Shown here: in pieces, positions 26,100 through 35,344 of the stretch
How the letters are laid out: each line of letters begins with the position of its first letter
How positions within the stretch are numbered: the stretch's first letter is position 1
DNA from: CAVQHY01 sp963712465
Lineage (GTDB): Bacteria > Actinomycetota > Thermoleophilia > Gaiellales > Gaiellaceae
Length of the DNA stretch: 64,000 nt
Assembly: GCA_963712465.1 (NCBI GenBank)
Contig: CAVQHY010000004.1
Location: forward strand, 124,001-188,000
Direction: 5' to 3'
The notes under the pieces: model-generated
The model's database searches: none
Told to the model about the DNA's origin: nothing
Seen by the model: only the letters and a program-made list of their open reading frames with translations
Position numbers and translations under genes: made by a program

Positions 26100-27611
26100 T
26101 TAGGCGACACGGCTCGACTGGGCGTGCTCCGAGCGCCGTCCGAGCCGCGCGAACACGAGCGCCACGAGAAGCACGGCCGCGAGTGGGACGAGCTCCGCGA
26201 GCAGGAACCCCGCTCGATCCCCGGCGAATCCGTCCGGCAGCGCCGCGTCGGGGTTCGGCATGCCGAGTCCCGGCCAGAGTACGGCGAGGAGGGCGAATGC
26301 CGCCCACGCGGTCGCGAGCGCGCTGCAAAGCCAGGCGCCGACCATCCCGCCGGGAACGCGGAAGGGGCGAGGGACGTCCGGGTGCGAGTAGCGGAGCTTG
26401 ACGAGGGCGGGGAATACGGCCAGGTTCGAGAGCGCGAGGAGCGCGATCGAGAGCGAGAGAACGACGCTGAAGTACCGCTGGCCGTCGCCGCCCGAGACCG
26501 CGAACGCCGCGATGGTGGTTGTCGTCGCCACAGCGCCGGCGACGAGGCAGATCCTTACCGGCGTGCCCAGGCGCCGGGAGAAGTCGCCGAGGCATCGCGG
26601 TCCCGCGCCGTCGAGACACGCGACCGCCTGGCTACGGCTCGCTCCCATGATCCACGTGAGCGCATTGGTGAGCATGACCCAGATGAAGGCGGCCGCCGCG
26701 ACAGCGCCGAGGACGCTGCCCGCGCCCGAGAGAACCACGGCGCCGCCGGGCGAGACGTGGCCGCCGTAGACCGTGAAGACGCTCTTCATCGCGTCGATGA
26801 AGCCGGCGAGGCTCGTGATCCGGTCGGTCGGCAGAACGACGAGGATCGCGAGTAGAGGCACGCTGTAGAGGGCGACGGTGATCGCGCCGGCGCGGGCGAT
26901 CGAAGCGGGGACGTCGCGCTGTGGGTTCCGCATCTCCCCACCGGCGGCAGACGGGAGCTCGAAGCCGACGAGGTTGTAGAAGAGCACCGGTGCGACGACG
27001 AGGAACGCGCCCCACGTCGGCGAGAAGTCGCCGAGCGCGAAGCCCTGTACACCGTTCTCGAGCGCATAGAGGACGACGCTCGCGGTAAAGAATGCGAGCA
27101 GGATCACCTGCGTCGCCGCCCCGCTCGCCGGGACACGCTTTCCCTTCGAGAGGGGCGCGATCGCGACCGCGACGGCCGTCCAGACGAACGCCAGCGCGAA
27201 GGCGTACTGCCATACGCCCTCGAGCGGCACGAAGAACTCCGCGAACACCGTCACGGCGACGATCGTGAGCGAGCCACCGAGCCAGACGGGAACCTCGACC
27301 CAGTAGAGGAACGCGGTTAGGGAGCCGGCGAGGCGCCCGAACGCGAGCCGCGTCCAGACGTAGGACCCCCCCTCCTGCGGGAACGCGGAGCCGAGCTCGG
27401 AGATGACGAGGCCGGCTGGAACGAAGAAGGTGAGAGTGACGACCGCTAGCCAGGTGAGCGCCTGCGCTCCGCCCGTCGCCACCGCGCCGAGCGTGTCGAT
27501 GACGACGACCGCCGCTATGAGGAAGAGAACGGTGTCGAGCCGGCCGAGCTCCCGCCTGAGGCCCGAGATCTCGCCTCTCGCAAGCTCGACTCCGAGACTG
27601 GCCCCCGACAT
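26100..27611 (-). CDS. APC-superfamily permease, paralogue
   Basis: 503 residues, about 12-14 helices. LDTVLFLIAAVVVIDTLGAV, PQEGGSYVWTRLAFGRLAGS and LVGFELPSAAGGEMRNPQRDVPASIARAG parallel the permease at 23833-25362 closely along the full length, so the two are likely tandem duplicates with diverged substrate choice. ATG at 27611. A TAGGG palindrome lies about 105-125 bases upstream. Confidence 0.87.
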   Translation of the reverse strand: MSGASLGVELARGEISGLRRELGRLDTVLFLIAAVVVIDTLGAVATGGAQALTWLAVVTLTFFVPAGLVISELGSAFPQEGGSYVWTRLAFGRLAGSLTAFLYWVEVPVWLGGSLTIVAVTVFAEFFVPLEGVWQYAFALAFVWTAVAVAIAPLSKGKRVPASGAATQVILLAFFTASVVLYALENGVQGFALGDFSPTWGAFLVVAPVLFYNLVGFELPSAAGGEMRNPQRDVPASIARAGAITVALYSVPLLAILVVLPTDRITSLAGFIDAMKSVFTVYGGHVSPGGAVVLSGAGSVLGAVAAAAFIWVMLTNALTWIMGASRSQAVACLDGAGPRCLGDFSRRLGTPVRICLVAGAVATTTTIAAFAVSGGDGQRYFSVVLSLSIALLALSNLAVFPALVKLRYSHPDVPRPFRVPGGMVGAWLCSALATAWAAFALLAVLWPGLGMPNPDAALPDGFAGDRAGFLLAELVPLAAVLLVALVFARLGRRSEHAQSSRVA

Positions 27612-27714
27612 GCCCGCCTACAGGACGGATGAGAGGGGCGTCCGTCTTCCCGGCACGCGGCGCTCCTTCGATTGCTCGACTCGCAGCGAGCCTAGGAGGC
27701 TGCCCGCGCTCCGG

Positions 27715-27734
27715 GTAGAGGGTTTTCCCTACAC
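27715..27734. promoter_or_regulatory. TAGGGAAA-type palindromic site, copy 2
   Basis: GTAGAGGGTTTTCCCTACAC; its complement, GTGTAGGGAAAACCCTCTAC, nearly equals the site at 20876-20895. It lies between the AAA-LuxR gene and the permease gene start at 27611, about 105-125 bases upstream of the latter. Candidate binding site for a LuxR-type regulator. Confidence 0.5.
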
Positions 27735-27762
27735 CTCGGCCGTGCGCCCCTACGAGTCGCGG

Positions 27763-30534
27763 TTACCGACGCTCGAGCTCGGTCGGCGGAAGGGTTCCGT
27801 CAGCCACCAGGCGCGTGAGCTCGCTGCGCGACCGGATGTCGAGCTTCCGGTACATCCGCGTGAGATGGGCCTCGACGGTGGCCACGCTCACGAACAGCAC
27901 GTCGCCGATCTCCCTGTTCTTCAGGCCCTCGGCGACGAGCCCGGCGATCCTGCGCTCGGTCGCGGTCAGCTCCCCAGCGGTCCTGCCGGGAGCGACGCGC
28001 TCGAGCTCCTCGGCCGCGCGCGCTTCCCACAGCGTGGCGCCCATGTCTACGAAACGCGTACGAGCGTCGGCGAGCGCGTCGGCAGCGAGTGTCCGGTGGC
28101 CGGCGCGCATGAGCGCGCGGCCTTGGGCGAGGACGGAGCGGGCGGCGTCCGGTCGAAACCCCATGCGGTCGAAGCCCGCCGCCGCGCTTTCGAGCGGGGG
28201 GACGGCGTCCTCCGCCTTTCCGCGCGCAAGCAGGAACACGCCGAGCGATCGTTCGGCAGCGGCGCGACCCCAGGGGCTCTCGGTCGCGGTCGCCTGCTCC
28301 GAGAGCCGGCTGAGCATCAGCTCGGCCGCCTCGAGCTGGCCCGAGCCGGCGAGCGCCTCGATCGCGTCCGGCAAGACCGGAACGGCGCCCGGATTCCCGT
28401 AGCCCATCTCGGCGACCAGGCGCGCCGCCTCCGCGAGGTCGGCCGCGGCCGGCTCGGCGTGGCCCTCGGAGAGCGCGAGCAGCCCGAGCACCCAACGGCC
28501 GCGCGCGATCCCCGGCAGCTCGGCTCGCAGCAGGGATTCGTCCAGTCGCCGCCCTGCCGTCTCGCGAACCTGGTCGCCCCTCCCAAGGAGCGCCAGTGCA
28601 AGCGCGAGCGGATGCAGGAGGAGCCTCTGGCCCCAGGTGTCCTCCGCGTCTCGTGCGGCCTCGATCCCTTCGCGGCTAAGCGCCTCGGCGCTCGACAGAT
28701 TGCCGGCCGCGCACTCGGCGAGGCTGAGGTCGAACAAGCAGTACGGCCGCATGACCTCGTCTCCCGAGCGTTGGGCGTCGTCGTACACAGCGTCGAAGAG
28801 CGCGCGGGCACCGGTTAGATCGCCAACCCAGAGAAGATGCTCACCGAGCATCGATCGCGGACTGTCGAACATGTTGGGCTTGCCGATCCGGGCTTCGATC
28901 GCCACCGATCGGGTCAGCTCTTCGGGCTGCCGCGTTCCGGCCAGGCTTTCGAGCAGCCCCAGAGCCGCTGAGGCGAACATCTGGATCTCGGGATTGCCGA
29001 CTCTGTCGGCGATCGCGACGGCCTGGCGGCTGTAAGCGATGCCGCCCTGGACATCGCCGCCAAAGAACCCTCGGCCCCAGCCGAGCTGGTCGAGCAGCCG
29101 TCCTCGGAGCGCCTCGTCGTCTCCGGCATCGTCGAGCGCCCGGAGGAGCAGAGCCTCGTTGGTCATGAGGTCGCCGTCCTCGAGATAGCTCCGCTTGAGC
29201 ACCACCTCTGCGCGAAGCGGCCCGGGTGGGAGCGAGGCGACCAGGTCGTCGGCCAGCCCGAGCGCCCGGCTCATCTCGCCCGCCCGCGTGAGGTTCTCGA
29301 TCTCGAGTAGGGCGCGCCTGTTGGCAGCGATCAGATCGTCGTGCGGCGTGAGCCGGAGGCTGTGCCCGGCGAACTCCGCTGCGAGGTCGAACGCGTCGCG
29401 CGTCGCGGCGCGCTGCGCGGACGCCTCGAGAAGCTGCGCGACCTCGTCGTCCGGTTCGTCAGTCGAGAGCGCCAGATGACGCGCGCGGACGTCGAGATCA
29501 GCAGCTCGTCCGGCGAGCGCCGCATGAAGCGAGCGCCGAGCGAGCGGGCTCATGCGTCCGTAGACGGCAGAACGGATCAGCGGGTGCGCAAAGCGAACAT
29601 GGAGATCCATGTCCACGACGAGCAGTCCGTCTTGCTCGGTAACCGCGAGCAGGCCGTCGACGTCCGAGCCCGCGAGGGTCTCACGGAGCTCCTTGACGGT
29701 TGGCGCGCCGAGGGCGGATGTAGTCTCGAGCAGTCTCGTGACGTCTCCGGGCACGGTCTCGAGCCGCTGTGCGATCGCCGCCTGCAGGGAGTCCGGGAGC
29801 TGGAGCGTTCCCGAGGCGCGGTCGGTCAGGGCGTCGACCCGGATGCCGCGCGCGAGCTCGATCGCGTAGAGCGGGTTCCCTCCGGAGACCTCGTGGATCC
29901 TCTTGAGGAGGGGCCGCGAGATCGTCTCGACCGTTCCGCCGAGGACGCGCCGGAGGGCATCGAGATCGAGCGGTTCCAGATCCAGCGTCTCGGCGCGGCT
30001 GGGGGGCAGCGATCCGGCAGTCGCGAGGGGATCCTCCGGCTCGAGGTCTGGCCGAGCGGTCGCCAGCACGCCCACGGGCTCGGCGTCGAGGCGTCGAAGC
30101 GCGTAGCGCAACGCCCGCGCGGACACGGAGTCGAACCACGGCACATCGTCGATTGCGATCACGACCGGCGAGCTCTCCGCGCAGGAACGAATCGCCTCGA
30201 GCACTGCCCGGCCGCGGGTAAACGGGTTCGACTCCGCGAGCAGCGCGGCTGCGTCGATCTCGAGGTCCTCGAAGAGGTCGACGAGCCCGCCGAGCGCGAG
30301 CGACATCTCCTCCTCGGATGCCCTGGCGACGAGGACGACGTAGCCTGCGCGGCGCGCGCTCTCCGTCGCCTGGCGCCACAGCGTCGTCTTGCCGATTCCC
30401 GGCTCACCGCGAATCATGAGCGACCGCGCGCCCTGAGTCAGGACGGCCAGAAAGGCGTCGATGCGAGCCTGCTCGGCCTCGCGTCCGACCACTTCCGGCC
30501 TGCGGCCGATCGCATGGACGGCGGCATCGCCCAT
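27763..30534 (-). CDS. AAA-type LuxR-family transcription regulator
   Basis: 923 residues, same design as the regulator at 14070-17024. ATPase with Walker A GEPGIGKTT (residues 43-51) and Walker B SPVVIAIDDVPWFD, a helical TPR-like middle, and a C-terminal LuxR helix-turn-helix LTATERRIAGLVAEGLKNRE then VATVEAHLTRMYRKLDIRSR. Lies between permease genes and the polyamine catabolic operon, all on the minus strand; a role in controlling them is plausible and the palindrome directly after its stop could be its target. ATG at 30534. Confidence 0.9.
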   Translation of the reverse strand: MGDAAVHAIGRRPEVVGREAEQARIDAFLAVLTQGARSLMIRGEPGIGKTTLWRQATESARRAGYVVLVARASEEEMSLALGGLVDLFEDLEIDAAALLAESNPFTRGRAVLEAIRSCAESSPVVIAIDDVPWFDSVSARALRYALRRLDAEPVGVLATARPDLEPEDPLATAGSLPPSRAETLDLEPLDLDALRRVLGGTVETISRPLLKRIHEVSGGNPLYAIELARGIRVDALTDRASGTLQLPDSLQAAIAQRLETVPGDVTRLLETTSALGAPTVKELRETLAGSDVDGLLAVTEQDGLLVVDMDLHVRFAHPLIRSAVYGRMSPLARRSLHAALAGRAADLDVRARHLALSTDEPDDEVAQLLEASAQRAATRDAFDLAAEFAGHSLRLTPHDDLIAANRRALLEIENLTRAGEMSRALGLADDLVASLPPGPLRAEVVLKRSYLEDGDLMTNEALLLRALDDAGDDEALRGRLLDQLGWGRGFFGGDVQGGIAYSRQAVAIADRVGNPEIQMFASAALGLLESLAGTRQPEELTRSVAIEARIGKPNMFDSPRSMLGEHLLWVGDLTGARALFDAVYDDAQRSGDEVMRPYCLFDLSLAECAAGNLSSAEALSREGIEAARDAEDTWGQRLLLHPLALALALLGRGDQVRETAGRRLDESLLRAELPGIARGRWVLGLLALSEGHAEPAAADLAEAARLVAEMGYGNPGAVPVLPDAIEALAGSGQLEAAELMLSRLSEQATATESPWGRAAAERSLGVFLLARGKAEDAVPPLESAAAGFDRMGFRPDAARSVLAQGRALMRAGHRTLAADALADARTRFVDMGATLWEARAAEELERVAPGRTAGELTATERRIAGLVAEGLKNREIGDVLFVSVATVEAHLTRMYRKLDIRSRSELTRLVADGTLPPTELERR

Positions 30535-30591
30535 GCGGCGATTATAGGAACGCTCGCGCGGTCTCCCGGATCGCGCTGCGCCCGGATCGCG

Positions 30592-31977
30592 CTATGCGGT
30601 CAAGTCGTGCGCCATCTCTTCGAACACCTCGACGTAGTGGTCGACCGACTCGTCCGTGTGCGTGACGGAGAGGGTCCACTCCTCCTCCCGGCCGGGGGTC
30701 ATGAAGATGCCGCGGTTCATGTTGTAGAGCCAGGCGAGGTCGCAGAGGTCCTTGTCCTGATTCGCCTTGAAGCTCTCGTAGTCGATGATCTTCACGGGCG
30801 AGAAGGTGACGCAGCCCTTCGAGCCGACACCGACCGCGTAGCCGGGCAGGTTGTGCTTCTCGATCACGCCCTCGCAGCCGGCCAGGATGCGGTCGTTCAG
30901 GTGGTCGAGGTGCGCGTACGCTTCGGGCGAGAGGACGTCGAGCAGGTTTGCGCGTGCCGCCGCCATGCCCAGCGGGTTCCCGTTGTAGGTGCCGACCTGG
31001 TAGACGCTCCCGTCCTCGACGACGGACATGACCTCCTGCGTGCCGCCGATCGCGCCAGTGGGGAGCCCGCCGCCGAGCGCCTTCGCGAGCGTGACCATGT
31101 CCGGCTGGACGCCGAAGCGCTCGGTCGCACCGCCGGCGGCAATGCAGAGGCCGGTCTTGACCTCGTCGAAGATGAGCACGATCCCGTGGCGTCTGGTGAT
31201 CTCGCGCACCGCCTCGAGGTAGCCGGGCTCGGGGAGCACGATCCCGAGGTTCATCATCGCCGCCTCCATGATCACGCACGCGGGCTTGCGGCCCTCGGCG
31301 TCGAGGCGCTCGATCCGCCGCTCCATCGCACCGGCGTCGTTGAACGGCACGGCGATCGTCAGGTCGGAGACGGCCTTCGGGATGCCCGCGCCGTACGGAA
31401 GCGACGCGTAGTTCTCGCGGTCGCCGATCCGGTCGTACTCGACCCCGATCGAGACCATCACGCCGTCGTGGTGGCCGTGGTAGGAGCCGAAGATCTTCAT
31501 GATCGTGTCGCGCTTGGCGTAGGCCCGCGCGATTCGGATCGCGTCCATCGTCGACTCGGAGCCCGAGTTCGTGTAGCGCCACTTGGGAAGGCCCCAGCGG
31601 CGGGCGAGCTCCTCGGCGACGACGACGGCGTCCTCGGTCGGCGCCGCGAAGTGCGTCCCGAGCGGGTAGCGATCGGCGACGGCCTTCTGGATCGTCGGGT
31701 GAGCGTGGCCCTGCACCATCGAGCCGAAGCCGTTGTGGAAGTCGTAGTAGTGGTTTCCGTCGACATCCCACACCTCGGGCCCCTTGCCGTGCTCCATGTA
31801 GATCGGCCAGGGGTCGCGCAGCTGGTAGGACGAGGCGACGCCGTTGGAGAGCGGAACCTTGGCGCGCTCGTACATGGCGCCCGACCCGGGGGTGCGCTCG
31901 TTGAGCTGCGCTTCCTCCCGGGCGGCCAGCTCCTGGATGCGCTGGGGGTCGATCTGGACGGGACTGCTAACTGCCAT
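30592..31977 (-). CDS. class III aminotransferase (GSAM-like)
   Basis: 461 residues. PLP lysine in MVTLAKALGGGLPTGAIGG; cofactor aspartate in VLIFDEVKTGLC; NGFGSMVQGHAHPTIQKAV and TNSGSESTMDAIRIARAY are family marks. It most resembles glutamate-1-semialdehyde aminomutase-like omega-transaminases. Being directly followed on the pathway by an aldehyde dehydrogenase gene (8 bases apart), it probably removes the terminal amine of a polyamine or GABA-type substrate to give the aldehyde. ATG at 31977 with GGAGAGACA before it. Confidence 0.87.
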   Translation of the reverse strand: MAVSSPVQIDPQRIQELAAREEAQLNERTPGSGAMYERAKVPLSNGVASSYQLRDPWPIYMEHGKGPEVWDVDGNHYYDFHNGFGSMVQGHAHPTIQKAVADRYPLGTHFAAPTEDAVVVAEELARRWGLPKWRYTNSGSESTMDAIRIARAYAKRDTIMKIFGSYHGHHDGVMVSIGVEYDRIGDRENYASLPYGAGIPKAVSDLTIAVPFNDAGAMERRIERLDAEGRKPACVIMEAAMMNLGIVLPEPGYLEAVREITRRHGIVLIFDEVKTGLCIAAGGATERFGVQPDMVTLAKALGGGLPTGAIGGTQEVMSVVEDGSVYQVGTYNGNPLGMAAARANLLDVLSPEAYAHLDHLNDRILAGCEGVIEKHNLPGYAVGVGSKGCVTFSPVKIIDYESFKANQDKDLCDLAWLYNMNRGIFMTPGREEEWTLSVTHTDESVDHYVEVFEEMAHDLTA

Positions 31978-31985
31978 TGTCTCTC

Positions 31986-33344
31986 CTAGCTCTCCGTCGA
32001 GATGAAGACGTTCTTCACCTCGGAATAGCCGTCGAGCGCGTGCATCCCGAGCTCGCGCCCGAAGCCCGACTGCTTGAACCCACCAAAGGGAGTTTGCACG
32101 CGAACGGACGTGTTTGCATTGATCGAGATCACTCCCGTGTCGATCGCACGGGCGACGCGAAGGGCACGGGCGCCGTCGCGCGTCCAGACCGACCCCGAGA
32201 GGCCGTAGGGCGTGTCGTTGGCGATCCGTACCGCATCGGCCTCATCCTCGAAGGGGATGACGGTGGCGACCGGGCCGAAGATCTCCTCCCGCGCCGCGCG
32301 ATCGTCGTTCGACACGGGTGCGAGGAGCGTGCACGGAAACCAGTAGCCGGGGCCGCCGGGCGTCTCGCCGCGAAAGGCGACGTCGCCGTTCACGTACGAC
32401 GCGACCTTGTCGCGGTGGTCGGCCGAGATCAGGGGGCCCATCTCGGTGTCCGGGCTCTCGGGATCTCCGACGCGGACACCCTTCGTCGCCTCGACGAGGA
32501 GGTCGAGGAAGCGGTCGTAGGCGCTGCGCTCGACGAGGATGCGGGAGCGCGCGCAACAGTCCTGGCCGGCGTTGCCGAAGACCGCGTACGGTGCGGCGGC
32601 GGCGGCGCGCTCGAGGTCGGCATCGGCGAAGACGAGGCTCGGGGACTTCCCGCCGAGCTCGAGCGTGACCCGCTTGATCTGCGCCGCGGCGCCGGCCATG
32701 ACTCGCGCGCCGACCTCGGTCGAGCCCGTGAAGCCGATCTTGGCGACGTCCGGGTGATCCACGAGCCTCTGGCCGCAGACACGGCCCGGCCCGACGACGA
32801 CGTTGAGGACACCCTCGGGGAGTCCCGCCTCGAGCGCGAGCTCGGCGAGGCGCACGGCCGTCAGCGGAGTCAGCTCGGCCGGCTTCAGGACGACCGTGTT
32901 CCCGCAGGCGAGCGCAGGGCCGAGCTTCCAGCTCGCGATCGCTAGCGGGAAGTTCCAGGGCGTGATCAGTCCGACGACGCCGAGCGGCTCTCGGAAGGTG
33001 ACGTCGACGCCGCCCGCGACCGGAATCGACTCGCCGTGGTGCTTGTCGACGGCGCCGGCGTAGAAATGGAAGACGTCGGCGACCATCCCGACCTCGCCGC
33101 GCGCATCCGAGATCGGCTTGCCGACGTTCCGGGTCTCGAGCAGCGCAAGCTCCTCCCCGTGCTCCTCGACCAGGGTGGCGAGACGGCGGAGCAGCCGGAC
33201 GCGGTCGCCCGGGGCGAGTGCCCGCCACGCGGGGAAGGCGTCCTTCGCGGCTGCGATCGCACGATCGGTCTCCTCGGCACCTGCCGTGGGGAGCTCGGCG
33301 ATCGGCGCCTCGGTGGCCGGATTCAGAACAGTGACCGTGCTCAT
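31986..33344 (-). CDS. NAD(P)-dependent aldehyde dehydrogenase
   Basis: 452 residues. The catalytic Cys is in NAGQDCCARSRILVE, the Glu in LELGGKSPSLVF, and the Rossmann part shows LITPWNFPLAIASWKLGPAL and GFTGSTEVGARVM. Closest in kind to PuuC/gamma-aminobutyraldehyde dehydrogenases, which oxidise (gamma-glutamyl-)aminobutyraldehyde. ATG at 33344 overlaps the stop of the PuuD-type gene (ATGA), so both are translated together. Confidence 0.92.
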   Translation of the reverse strand: MSTVTVLNPATEAPIAELPTAGAEETDRAIAAAKDAFPAWRALAPGDRVRLLRRLATLVEEHGEELALLETRNVGKPISDARGEVGMVADVFHFYAGAVDKHHGESIPVAGGVDVTFREPLGVVGLITPWNFPLAIASWKLGPALACGNTVVLKPAELTPLTAVRLAELALEAGLPEGVLNVVVGPGRVCGQRLVDHPDVAKIGFTGSTEVGARVMAGAAAQIKRVTLELGGKSPSLVFADADLERAAAAAPYAVFGNAGQDCCARSRILVERSAYDRFLDLLVEATKGVRVGDPESPDTEMGPLISADHRDKVASYVNGDVAFRGETPGGPGYWFPCTLLAPVSNDDRAAREEIFGPVATVIPFEDEADAVRIANDTPYGLSGSVWTRDGARALRVARAIDTGVISINANTSVRVQTPFGGFKQSGFGRELGMHALDGYSEVKNVFISTES

Positions 33345-34057
33345 GTCCTTCGCTCCTCGCGGTAGGCGCGGGCCTCGTCGACGAGTGCCTCGAAGAGCGC
33401 GAGGTCGTCGCCTTCCTCCGGGTGCCAGAGGACGCCGAGGAGGAACCGCCGATCAGGATCCTCGAGCCCTTCGACGCTGCCGTCCTCGGCCCAGGCGACC
33501 TCCCGCAGTCCGCTCCCGATCCGGCCGGGGCCCTGATGGTGGTGCGATTTCGTCGGAACGCGAGCGCCGACGATCGTTCCGAGGCGGCTACCGGGGTCGA
33601 CGGCGACCTCGTGATCGGAGAAGACCCCGACGACCTCGCGGTGGCTCGCGTGGCCGACGACGTCCGGCAGGTGCTGCTCGAGGTCGCCGCCGCGCGCGAT
33701 GTTCAACACCTCGAGCCCACGGCAGATCGCGAGCACGGGCAGGTCCCGTTCGAGCGCTGCCTCGAGCAGCGCCAGCTCTGCCCGGTCGCGGAACGTGCGG
33801 ACGCCGGAGGTCTCGGGGTGCGCCGCCGCTCCGTAGGTCTCGGGGTCGAGGTCGGAACCCCCCGAGAAGACGAGGCCGTCGACCGCGTCGAGGGTCTCGT
33901 CGATGCCCTCCTCCATCGGCGGGATCACCACCGGGCGCCCGCCGGCCCGCTCCACCGATCGAACGTATGCGAGCGGCACGAGCGCCGCCGGGAGCGTCCA
34001 CGCACCCCAGCTGGCGTCTTCGACGTAGGACGAGATGCCGATCACCGGTCGTCGCAT
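33341..34057 (-). CDS. puuD: gamma-glutamyl-GABA hydrolase (PuuD-type, class I GATase fold)
   Basis: 238 residues. Nucleophile Cys in LAICRGLEVLNIARGGDLEQ and His-Glu in VLWHPEEGDDLALF complete the class I glutamine-amidotransferase triad; PVIGISSYVEDA starts the domain as in Peptidase_C26/PuuD. The enzyme releases GABA from gamma-glutamyl-GABA. Its co-occurrence with a PuuA-type glutamine synthetase, aldehyde dehydrogenase and permease supports the glutamylated putrescine route. ATG at 34057. Confidence 0.88.
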   Translation of the reverse strand: MRRPVIGISSYVEDASWGAWTLPAALVPLAYVRSVERAGGRPVVIPPMEEGIDETLDAVDGLVFSGGSDLDPETYGAAAHPETSGVRTFRDRAELALLEAALERDLPVLAICRGLEVLNIARGGDLEQHLPDVVGHASHREVVGVFSDHEVAVDPGSRLGTIVGARVPTKSHHHQGPGRIGSGLREVAWAEDGSVEGLEDPDRRFLLGVLWHPEEGDDLALFEALVDEARAYREERRT

Positions 34058-34110
34058 CGCGATCGGAGTCTAGAGCTCCGGTCGCCCCGGCCTCACGGGT
34101 GCCCAGGTTC

Positions 34111-34150
34111 GTGACGGACCCGCACATGGGGTCTGACCCCACTTCGTCAC
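34111..34150. repeat. GGGGTCTGACCCC hairpin, copy 2
   Basis: TGGGG-TCTGA-CCCCA (34127-34141) is enclosed by GTGACG (34111-34116) and CGTCAC (34145-34150), an imperfect stem with the same loop as the copy at 40840-40886. The strings CACTGACGCACAA just after it repeat arm sequence of that copy. It lies between the ADH and puuD genes and may act as a transcript-end or stability element. Confidence 0.6.
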
Positions 34151-34183
34151 ACTGACGCACAAAGACCCTGCCGGCAGCTTCGC

Positions 34184-35344
34184 TCAGCGAGTCTTGATCG
34201 CCATCGCCGCCCGGTATGCGCCGACGACGTCCGCCTTCGTCCACCGGACCGGCGCGACCGAGATGAAGTAGTCGCCGAGGGCGGCGTCGGCCAGAGTATC
34301 GAGGTCGGCGTCGGTCACCCCGATCGAGCCCAGGGTCGGGAACGCGAGCTCTGCGAGGAGGTGCTGGACTGCGCGCACGGCGCGCGAGCCGTCAATCGTG
34401 CCGTTCTGCGGAGCCCCCATGGCATCGGCGATCCGCTCGAAGAGCTCCGGTGCGCCGCGCCGGTCGACGTCCATCGTCTCGGCGAGGATCACGCCGATCG
34501 TCAGGCCGTGCGGCACGTGCCAGCGGCCGCCGATTGCCTGGCCGAGAGAGTGCTCGGACCCGCAGTCCGAGATGTTCATCGCGAGCCCGGCCATGAGGCT
34601 CGCGCACGCCATCTGACCGCGAGCCGCACGGTCGGAACCGTCCCGCACCACCAGCGGAAGAGCGCGTGTGGCAAGTCGCGTTGCCTCGAGAGCGATCGCA
34701 TTGCCGATCGGCGTGCGCGCCTGAACGGCGATCGCCGCGATTGCCTGTGCAAGTGCATCGACGCCGGAGTGGGCCGTGGGCGCGGGCGGCAGCCCGTACG
34801 TGAGCTCCGGGTCGACGAGGGCGTGCTGCGCGCGCAGAAACGGGCTCGCGATCCCCGCCTTCGTATGCGTCGCGGTGTCCGTGATGACGGCTCCGCCCGA
34901 GACCTCGGATCCGGTACCCGCCGTGGTCGGGATCGTCACCAGCGGGAGCCGGGGGGGCTCGTAGGCGACATCGCCGCCTGCGAACCGAAGGTACGGCCCT
35001 CCCTGCGCGGCGACGAGCCTCGCCGCCTTGGCCGTATCCATGACCGAGCCGCCGCCGATCGCGACGACCGCGTCGGCGCCCGAGTCGCCGAGAGCCGACG
35101 CGGCCGACTCGACCTCGTCCACGGTCGGCTCACCCGAGGACTTGACGACCGTCGCTGCCGGTGCGATCGACTCGACGACGCGGGCGACCTCTGGGACGGT
35201 CTGCATGAACTCGTCGACCACGAGGAAGGGCCGCGACAGACCGTCGCTCGCCAGGACGTCGGGCAACGCCGAGAGAACGCCCTCGCCGAAGCGAATCCGC
35301 ACGGGGAGGTGATTCGCGAAAGGCCCGACGACGTCCACGGTCAT
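34184..35344 (-). CDS. iron-type (group III) alcohol dehydrogenase
   Basis: 386 residues. NAD-binding GGGSVMDTAKA and TIPTTAGTGSEVSGGAVI are intact. Of the usual metal ligands D-H-H-H, the Asp is present in GVDALAQAI, but the His four residues on is Gln; the first His of EHSLGQAIGG and that of VPHGLTIG remain, while the intervening conserved His is again Gln. This pattern departs from FucO-like enzymes and suggests altered metal use or substrate (maleylacetate-reductase-like branch possible). ATG at 35344 overlaps the glutamine-synthetase stop as ATGA. Confidence 0.85.
   Translation of the reverse strand: MTVDVVGPFANHLPVRIRFGEGVLSALPDVLASDGLSRPFLVVDEFMQTVPEVARVVESIAPAATVVKSSGEPTVDEVESAASALGDSGADAVVAIGGGSVMDTAKAARLVAAQGGPYLRFAGGDVAYEPPRLPLVTIPTTAGTGSEVSGGAVITDTATHTKAGIASPFLRAQHALVDPELTYGLPPAPTAHSGVDALAQAIAAIAVQARTPIGNAIALEATRLATRALPLVVRDGSDRAARGQMACASLMAGLAMNISDCGSEHSLGQAIGGRWHVPHGLTIGVILAETMDVDRRGAPELFERIADAMGAPQNGTIDGSRAVRAVQHLLAELAFPTLGSIGVTDADLDTLADAALGDYFISVAPVRWTKADVVGAYRAAMAIKTR

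Noticed and set aside
29341..31989. 882-codon plus-strand open frame opposite the second LuxR and aminotransferase genes
   Set aside because: Spans two well-supported minus-strand genes; product is Arg/Glu/Ala-rich with no recognisable domain.
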